The notes below the pieces were generated by a model. It made no database searches and was not told the origin of the DNA. It saw only the letters and a list, made by a program, of their open reading frames with translations. A stretch of 6,747 nucleotides of DNA from an uncultured Saprospiraceae bacterium (lineage in GTDB: Bacteria; Bacteroidota; Bacteroidia; Chitinophagales; Saprospiraceae), in contig CAJQNM010000337.1 in NCBI GenBank assembly GCA_905479665.1, forward strand, positions 1 to 6,747, given 5' to 3'. Positions 1 through 4,962 of this stretch are shown piece after piece; the first letter of the stretch is position 1; each line of letters opens with the position of its first letter. The translations under genes and the position numbers were made by a program.

Positions 1-5
1 CCTCA

Positions 6-40
6 TTCAATTATCAATTCTCCATTATCAATTATCAATT
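6..40. repeat. Heptanucleotide tandem repeat, five units (ATCAATT on the + strand)
   Basis: Read on the + strand in steps of seven, positions 6-40 give TTCAATT, ATCAATT, CTCCATT, ATCAATT, ATCAATT. Three units are identical, one differs at one base, and one is a diverged variant. On the minus strand the unit is AATTGAT. The array begins 5 bp after the DUF1501 stop codon and has no GC-rich stem, so it is not a classical terminator. It may extend a family of short tandem heptamer repeats found between genes in several bacterial groups. Confidence 0.8.
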
Positions 41-45
41 AATAT

Positions 46-1521
46 TCAGGCCAACACCCCCTTTACCACATGTCCATGCACATCTGTGAGGCGATAGCGC
101 CGGCCTTGATGCTTAAAGGTGAGCTTTTCGTGATCGACACCCAGCAAGTGCAAGATAGTCGCATGAAAATCATGGACATGAACCGGATTGTTCTGAATAT
201 TATATCCAAATTCATCGGTCGCTCCATAGGTCGATCCTGCTTTAACCCCTGCCCCAGCCATCCATACCGTAAAGCAGCGTGGATGATGATCTCTGCCGTA
301 GTTGTCTGCTGTGAGGCTCCCCTGCGAATAATTGGTGCGGCCAAATTCTCCTCCCCAAATCACCAGGGTATCTTCCAGCAAGCCACGCTGTTTGAGGTCG
401 GTCACCAAGGCTGCCGAAGCCTGATCGGTGTCTCGACACTGCGAAGAAATCTCTCTTGGTAGGTCACTGTGCTGGTCCCAACCCAGATGATACAACTGAA
501 TGAAGCGCACATCGCGCTCAGCCAGTCTGCGTGCCAGCAGGCAGTTGGCAGCATACGTTCCGGGTGTTCGGGCAGATTCGCCATACATTTCAAATACGCT
601 GTCTGGCTCCTTGTCAAGCTCCAGGGCTTCCGGTACGGAGGTCTGCATGCGGTAGGCCATTTCATACTGTGCGATCCTTGAGTCGATCTCTGGATCACCA
701 AGTGCCTGTTGGTGCATGCCATTGAGGTGAGCAAGCTTATCCAACATCTGCCGTCTGGCTTGCGTGGAAAGTCCATCTGGGTTTTGCAGATAGAGCACCG
801 GATCCTTGCCAGAGCGCAATTGCACACCTTGATGCAGCGAGGCTAGGAATCCATTGCCCCACAATCGAGAATATATCGGTTGCGGACGTTGTGCACCCCG
901 GGAGAGCAATACCACAAAACCCGGTAGATTTTGATTGCTGGAACCCAAGCCGTAACTCAGCCAGGAGCCCATGCTGGGGCGGCCGGGTTGTTGCGATCCG
1001 GTCTGAAAAAAGGTGATGGCCGGATCATGATTGATGGCCTCAGTATGCATCGTTTTAATAAAGCAGAGGTCATCAACAATTTTGCTGGTGTGTGGCATTA
1101 AATTACTCACCCATGCCCCACTTTCCCCATGCTGACCAAAATCATAGATCGGCGCAGCCAGAGGTTTGGTTTTCTGATTTGAAGTCATGCCCGTGAGGCG
1201 CTGACCCTGCCGAATTGAGTCTGGAAGTTCTTCACCATGCATCTTGCGTAGCATTGGCTTGTGGTCGAAAAGCTCCAACTGCGAGGGTCCGCCACTTTGA
1301 AATAAATAAATAATTCGTTTTGCTTTGCCGGGTATATGACCTCCATTCAGAATGCCAGCGTTCCCTGCAAAGTTCAGTATCGGTGAGTCTCCACAGCCCA
1401 TTAAAGATCCCAAGGCCATACTCCCGATACCCAAGCTCATTTTTGAGAGAAAGTGGCGCCGGTTTACCTGATTGAGATGATCAACTACTGGATTTGCCAA
1501 TATTTTCTTCTGCCTGCTCAT
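46..1521 (-). CDS. DUF1501 family protein, Tat-exported putative lipoprotein (alkaline phosphatase/sulfatase-like fold)
   Basis: This 491-residue protein matches the DUF1501 family (PF07394, alkaline-phosphatase-like superfamily) over its length. A twin-arginine signal leads (RRHFL, residues 21-25, after a 20-residue n-region), then a hydrophobic stretch and a lipobox-like LMGC with Cys43. Conserved family blocks are QSGGPSQ (75-81) with FDHKP just after, HTEAINHDP (159-167), GRPSMGSW (180-187), GWDQHSD (347-353), WGGEFGRT (389-396), GRDHHP (409-414) and the C-terminal DFHATILHLLG, HQGRRYRLTD and VHG blocks (451-483). The His/Asp-rich blocks are where metal ligands would be expected, but I cannot assign a nucleophile or substrate. 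The classic sulfatase C/S-x-P-x-R signature was not seen. The ATG is the only sensible start: an in-frame stop lies 18 bp upstream (1537-1539). It overlaps the stop of the DUF1553 gene by 4 bp, so the two are probably co-translated. Family assignment is firm; the biochemical role is unknown. Confidence 0.95.
   Translation of the reverse strand: MSRQKKILANPVVDHLNQVNRRHFLSKMSLGIGSMALGSLMGCGDSPILNFAGNAGILNGGHIPGKAKRIIYLFQSGGPSQLELFDHKPMLRKMHGEELPDSIRQGQRLTGMTSNQKTKPLAAPIYDFGQHGESGAWVSNLMPHTSKIVDDLCFIKTMHTEAINHDPAITFFQTGSQQPGRPSMGSWLSYGLGSSNQNLPGFVVLLSRGAQRPQPIYSRLWGNGFLASLHQGVQLRSGKDPVLYLQNPDGLSTQARRQMLDKLAHLNGMHQQALGDPEIDSRIAQYEMAYRMQTSVPEALELDKEPDSVFEMYGESARTPGTYAANCLLARRLAERDVRFIQLYHLGWDQHSDLPREISSQCRDTDQASAALVTDLKQRGLLEDTLVIWGGEFGRTNYSQGSLTADNYGRDHHPRCFTVWMAGAGVKAGSTYGATDEFGYNIQNNPVHVHDFHATILHLLGVDHEKLTFKHQGRRYRLTDVHGHVVKGVLA
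1393..1521 (-). other. Tat signal peptide with lipobox-like cysteine (DUF1501 protein)
   Basis: Residues 1-43 contain a basic n-region, the twin arginines at 21-22 (codons at 1456-1461) followed by H-F-L, a Gly/Ser/Met/Leu-rich h-region, and L-M-G-C with the cysteine codon at 1393-1395. This fits Tat export of an already folded, cofactor-bearing enzyme and possible lipid anchoring at Cys43. Met at the -2 lipobox position is not ideal, so lipidation is less certain than Tat targeting. Confidence 0.8.
1518..1521 (-). other. 4-bp ATGA stop/start overlap between the DUF1553 and DUF1501 genes
   Basis: On the minus strand the TGA of the upstream cytochrome-like gene (1518-1520) and the ATG of the DUF1501 gene (1519-1521) share the sequence ATGA. 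This is the classic layout for translational coupling by re-initiation. No strong Shine-Dalgarno sequence precedes the second ATG, so coupling may be the main way it is translated. Confidence 0.9.
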
Positions 1522-4500
1522 CTGTACTTCGCTTCGTCAAGATTAATAATGGTACTGACTACAGCCGCAAGTGCTGCCAACGATGCTTTATCCGATTGAT
1601 CCGAAATCCGGGTTTCACCAATCGCTAACCATTCCGATACTGCCTCGGAATTTCCTGAAAACTCATCTTTTATTTCGCCATGCAATTCAATTAATTCTTT
1701 CATTTCACCTTCTGTGGGTTTGCGCGAAGTCAGCTTGCTAAATGCATGGCGTATTTCCTCACTGCCATCTTGTGATCCAAATTTCTGCAGTAATTGATCC
1801 GCAAGTACTCGCGCTGCCTCCACATATTGTGGATCGTTAAGCAGGATTAGGGACTGGAGCGGTGTGCTCGTCATTTGCCGCTTTACGGTACAGAGGGCAC
1901 GCTCCGGTGCATCTAGCGTGAGCATAGTAGGAGGCGGAATAGTTCGCTTGAAGTAGGTATAGATACTCCGTCTAAAGAGGTCGTCTCCTTGACTGGCGCG
2001 GTATTTATTTTCTCCAATTTGATTGGCCAGCTCCTTCCAAATTCCATCCGGTTGATACGGTTTTACCCATTTACCCTTCATCCTTCTATTCAACAAGCCA
2101 CTCACTTGCAATGCTTGATCACGAATCATCTCAGCGGTAAGCGGACGATGAGGTCCGCGTGCCAACCACATATTTTCCGGATCGGCTGCCAATTCTTGAG
2201 TTTGAATAGAGGCCGCTTGTTGATAGGTCGCAGAGCTCACCATCAATTTTAGCATGTGCTTCATGTCCCAACCAGACTCGACAAACTCTATGGCGAGCCA
2301 ATCCAGCAAAGCGGGATGAGTCGGCAGCTTACCTTGACTACCAAAGTCTTCAGGAGTAGCAACCAGACCTCGACCGAAGAGCTGCTGCCACAATCGGTTT
2401 ACCATCACGCGAGCCGCAAGTGGATTGCGGTCATCAAATAACCACTGCGCCAATCCGAGACGATTACGAGGTAATTCTTCTGCAAAAGGTAAAATCGCAT
2501 CAGGGGTGTTGCGTGACACTTCCTGCAATTTGCTGTCATACATCCCTCGATCCAAAACATGTGCAGGATACACAGAATCTCGCTCCTCCATGATCATCAC
2601 ATGAGGAATGGATAAATCGATCCTGCGTAGACTATCTAATTTATTTCTAGTTTTTCGGTAGCTTGGAGATTTACTGAGCGCATAGTGCTGCCTCAATTCT
2701 TTCGCGGTTGGTTTTTGATTTAATTTTCCTGCCAGGTATTTTATTTCCACTGCAGAAAGCTGCCGGGCAAATACAGAAATATTATCCACGGCTCCATCCG
2801 CAAATCCTCCCAACTCTCCGCGATTACGCGCCCGGTGATTCCAATGGCCGACCAGTAAGTCATTTCCACATTCGATGGTCTTTCCCAATAGACTATCCCG
2901 CACCACTTGCAGATCTTGTTTCACTCCATCGATATACAACTCGAGTCCAGCAGCCTTCCCCGATCCATCGGAAGTCGCCACAATCTGATGCCAACGAGAG
3001 TCGGATACCCGAGCTCTGGTCGCTACCTCGACATAGTAGCGCTGGCGAGTGCTGACCAGTCGCATCCCCAAACGGTTGTCCCTACGCATCAATAAATCAT
3101 ACCCATTTTGATAGTGCTCGCCATTGCGCCGGGCAAGAAAACTACCTTCTCGTGCACGTGAACCAGAATGCTTTATCGAGGCCACCAGTGTAAATTCTTC
3201 ATTCCATTCGAAGTCCCCTACATCACCCAGGGTGAGAAAATTCTCACCATCAAATCTTAGGGCATTTCCAGAGACTCCTGCCACGCGCGTCGGACGCTTT
3301 ATGTGGGGTGGCAAGTTTACATTGACTTTGCCACGGTATTTTCCTTCTAACTTATTTTCAAAAAGCCAACCCTCTTTATCGTCGAGATTATATTCAACTT
3401 CTTGCAAAGAACGATCGAGTGAAAATTGCTGGGAATTAAATTCTTTCTTCCACTCCACGAAGTCTTGATTTGTCGTGTTTTCTTTTTCCTGCAAATTTTC
3501 TTCCAGGCCAGCAATCGTATTTTTAATTGCCTCGATCTCGGCTTCTCGAAGTGGGTTTTCCTCACGCATAGAAGGAACCGGTGCCAAGTCAAAATAGGAG
3601 ACCTGTCCCCGCTCTCCCTGAAGATTATTGAAAAACGCAAATGTTTGGTAAAACTCCTCCTGCGATAGTGGATCGTATTTGTGGTCATGGCACCGCGCAC
3701 ATTGCAAGGTCATGCCTAAAAATCCGGTAGCAAAAACATCCGTGCGATCGGCGGCATACTCCGTGAGGTATTCTTCCTGCACTACTCCACCCTCCTGCGT
3801 GATGGGATGATTGCGATTAAAACCGGTAGCTAATTTTTGCTCGTAACTCGCATTTGGCAATAGATCGCCTGCCAACTGCCAGGTCACAAATTGATCGTAG
3901 GGCATGTTGTCATTAAACGACTCGATCACCCAGTTGCGCCAAGGGTACATCGTACGTTGGCGGTCGTCCTGATATCCATGGGAATCTGCATAGCGGGACA
4001 AATCGAGCCAATCGATCGCCATCCGCTCCCCGTACGCAGGGCTCACCAACGCTGCTTCGACAATCTTGTCAAAGGCATCATCTTCTTCATCATTGACAAA
4101 TGCATCGATTTCTGCTGGTGTCGGGGGTAAACCAGTGAGGTCAAAATAGAGCCGGCGGATCAGCTTCTCCTTGCTAGAAGGCGGATTGGGCTTGAGACCT
4201 TTTGTTTTCATTTTTGCATGGACAAATGCATCGATGGTGTTGCCCCCCCATTTGCCTAGTTTCGGCTCCACTGGTCTCACTGGAGGGATAAAACTCCAGT
4301 GCTCCTTCCATTCTGCTCCTTGCTTAATCCATTTTTCGATCAGAGCAATCTCTTGCTGATTGAGACTGAGATTAGACTCGGGCGGTGGCATCATGTAGTC
4401 AGGTTCGCTTGACTGGATGCGCTGATAGAGCTCACTTTGTGATGGGCTGCCGGCTTTGATTACGAAATGATTGCCATCTAAAGCTGCAAAGGCACCCGCT

Positions 4501-4685
4501 TCCGTATGCAAGGAAAGATCAGCCTCACGCGTTTTGTCGTCCGGGCCGTGGCAGGCAAAGCATCGATCAGAGAGCAAAGGCTTGATGTGCACGTTGAAAT
4601 CAACGGTGTCCGGAAGATCCATCTGCTCACCGCAAGCAAAGAACATCAGGCCGAAGGCCAGCATGAGTATAACTTTCAAATCCAT
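1518..4685 (-). CDS. Exported PSCyt1-DUF1549-LamG-DUF1553 protein (cytochrome c-like)
   Basis: A 1055-residue envelope protein. Residues 1-18 form a signal peptide ending in Cys18 (FFAC), suggesting a lipoprotein. A PSCyt1 (PF07635) haem domain follows at about 30-125, with CFACH at 42-46 and a Met-Met-Pro-Pro at 98-101 as likely distal ligand. DUF1549/PSCyt2 (PF07583) spans about 150-360, with FDLTGLPPTP, the RYADSHGYQDD block and a second CARCH (329-333) followed by DHKYDP. An acidic coiled-coil-like linker covers about 376-430. A LamG/concanavalin-like domain covers about 440-652 (LRFDGENFLTLG, WHQIVATSDG, LYIDGVKQ, DNISVFARQLS). DUF1553/PSD1 (PF07587) spans about 733-1050 (NRLGLAQWLFDDRNPLAARVMVNR split over two blocks, STPLQSLILLNDPQYVEAAR, INLDEAKYR at the end). 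The ATG at 4685 is the first start after an in-frame TAA at 4716-4718. Family knowledge places it with DUF1501 partners, as here. Electron transfer or sensing is plausible but unproven, and the LamG part may bind a carbohydrate or other surface ligand. Confidence 0.95.
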   Translation of the reverse strand: MDLKVILMLAFGLMFFACGEQMDLPDTVDFNVHIKPLLSDRCFACHGPDDKTREADLSLHTEAGAFAALDGNHFVIKAGSPSQSELYQRIQSSEPDYMMPPPESNLSLNQQEIALIEKWIKQGAEWKEHWSFIPPVRPVEPKLGKWGGNTIDAFVHAKMKTKGLKPNPPSSKEKLIRRLYFDLTGLPPTPAEIDAFVNDEEDDAFDKIVEAALVSPAYGERMAIDWLDLSRYADSHGYQDDRQRTMYPWRNWVIESFNDNMPYDQFVTWQLAGDLLPNASYEQKLATGFNRNHPITQEGGVVQEEYLTEYAADRTDVFATGFLGMTLQCARCHDHKYDPLSQEEFYQTFAFFNNLQGERGQVSYFDLAPVPSMREENPLREAEIEAIKNTIAGLEENLQEKENTTNQDFVEWKKEFNSQQFSLDRSLQEVEYNLDDKEGWLFENKLEGKYRGKVNVNLPPHIKRPTRVAGVSGNALRFDGENFLTLGDVGDFEWNEEFTLVASIKHSGSRAREGSFLARRNGEHYQNGYDLLMRRDNRLGMRLVSTRQRYYVEVATRARVSDSRWHQIVATSDGSGKAAGLELYIDGVKQDLQVVRDSLLGKTIECGNDLLVGHWNHRARNRGELGGFADGAVDNISVFARQLSAVEIKYLAGKLNQKPTAKELRQHYALSKSPSYRKTRNKLDSLRRIDLSIPHVMIMEERDSVYPAHVLDRGMYDSKLQEVSRNTPDAILPFAEELPRNRLGLAQWLFDDRNPLAARVMVNRLWQQLFGRGLVATPEDFGSQGKLPTHPALLDWLAIEFVESGWDMKHMLKLMVSSATYQQAASIQTQELAADPENMWLARGPHRPLTAEMIRDQALQVSGLLNRRMKGKWVKPYQPDGIWKELANQIGENKYRASQGDDLFRRSIYTYFKRTIPPPTMLTLDAPERALCTVKRQMTSTPLQSLILLNDPQYVEAARVLADQLLQKFGSQDGSEEIRHAFSKLTSRKPTEGEMKELIELHGEIKDEFSGNSEAVSEWLAIGETRISDQSDKASLAALAAVVSTIINLDEAKYR
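2730..3368 (-). other. LamG/concanavalin A-like domain inserted between DUF1549 and DUF1553
   Basis: Residues about 440-652 show the jelly-roll signature: an N-terminal LRFDG strand, a central FTLVASIKHSG strand, W-H-Q-I-V-A with T-S-D-G, L-Y-I-D-G and a closing DNISVFARQLSAVEI strand. Such domains usually bind carbohydrate or other extracellular ligands. Its position after an acidic coiled-coil segment suggests a spacer-mounted binding module. Domain limits are approximate. Confidence 0.75.
3687..3701 (-). other. Second CxxCH motif, CARCH, in the DUF1549 (PSCyt2) domain
   Basis: The codons give Cys329-Ala-Arg-Cys332-His333, followed by DHKYDP. This CxxCHDHK(F/Y)DP block is a family hallmark of DUF1549. 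It has the form of a haem c site, but whether haem or another metal is bound is not shown by the sequence. Confidence 0.7.
4548..4562 (-). other. c-type haem-binding motif CFACH (PSCyt1 domain)
   Basis: The codons give Cys42-Phe-Ala-Cys45-His46, a canonical CxxCH covalent haem attachment site. It is followed by Gly-Pro-Asp, as is usual in the planctomycete-type cytochrome family. The Met-Met-Pro-Pro at residues 98-101, near 4385-4394, can supply the sixth ligand. Confidence 0.88.
4632..4685 (-). other. Probable Sec/SPII signal peptide of the cytochrome-like protein
   Basis: Residues 1-18 run from a short Lys-containing n-region through a hydrophobic core rich in Leu, Met and Phe to F-F-A-C, with Cys18 encoded at 4632-4634. 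The residues after the cysteine (GEQMD) are polar and acidic. The -3 position is Phe rather than Leu, so the lipobox is imperfect. Export is near certain because the haem motif must be loaded outside the cytoplasm. Confidence 0.75.
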
Positions 4686-4761
4686 CCGACTGAAAATTAC
4701 AGGTTTTAGATTTGATTAGAGACCCTTTCTGAATTCACTGCAATCTAGACGAGATGTTCGC
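4686..4761 (-). other. Intergenic gap between the beta-helix gene and the cytochrome-like gene
   Basis: This 76-bp stretch separates the two same-strand genes. I see no GC-rich hairpin with a T tract, no Shine-Dalgarno sequence before the ATG at 4685, and no Bacteroidota TTTG / TAnnTTTG pair at proper spacing. A TAATTTTC resembling the -7 element lies about 6 bp before the ATG but has no matching upstream element. Whether the genes share a transcript is open. Confidence 0.6.
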
Positions 4762-4962
4762 TCATGGACACCCATCTAAAAGAACCTCTAGCCTGCTCGA
4801 AAGAGGCACCTCAAAGTTGTATTGAAGTTCAATAGAGTTTCCAGCACTGAATAGTACGTTGGAGCCGCCGAGCAATTGTCCATCTGAAGTGAGAGTCTGG
4901 TCAGCGCTATACGTTCCGCTGCCAATGCTCAAGCCAACGTGGAGATTTTGTGAGCAGCCGCA
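4762..4962 (-). other. C-terminal beta domain ending Gly-Cys-Pro (3-coathanger stack / GCX_COOH-like)
   Basis: The last 66 residues begin at CGCSQNL and show short alternating strands with an SADQTLTSDG turn, GGSNVLFSAGNSIEL, and a final LLDGCP before the stop. This order, with the penultimate cysteine next to the carboxyl end, resembles the GCX_COOH domain of Bacteroidota secreted proteins. It lacks the features of a type A type-IX-secretion C-terminal domain. The name is from memory of the family and needs a profile match. Confidence 0.65.

Noticed and set aside
1..45. A transcription terminator after the DUF1501 gene
   Set aside because: The sequence is AT-rich heptamer repeat with no stable GC stem. 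A terminator may lie further left, outside the window.
63..827. Several open frames overlapping the DUF1501 gene on both strands
   Set aside because: They have low-complexity or unpatterned translations, lie wholly inside a gene with full family conservation, and have no recognisable motifs.
3347..3700. A 117-residue minus-strand open frame inside the cytochrome-like gene
   Set aside because: It is an out-of-frame shadow of the DUF1549-to-LamG region. The main frame is conserved throughout, and no frameshift is needed to explain it.
4095..4235. A 15-bp exact direct repeat (GACAAATGCATCGAT at 4095-4109 and 4221-4235)
   Set aside because: Both copies encode the I-D-A-F-V of two separate conserved DUF1549 segments, so chance plus shared codon use is enough. 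It is not a mobile-element target duplication.
4686..4720. A TAATTTTC resembling a Bacteroidota -7 promoter element before the cytochrome-like gene
   Set aside because: There is no TTTG-type partner at the correct spacing, and it lies almost on the start codon, so it cannot be supported as a promoter.
4729..4740. A TGAATTCA palindrome in the intergenic gap, considered as an operator or terminator stem
   Set aside because: Only eight bases are symmetric, there is no loop and no T tract, and it contains a common EcoRI site, so chance is likely.
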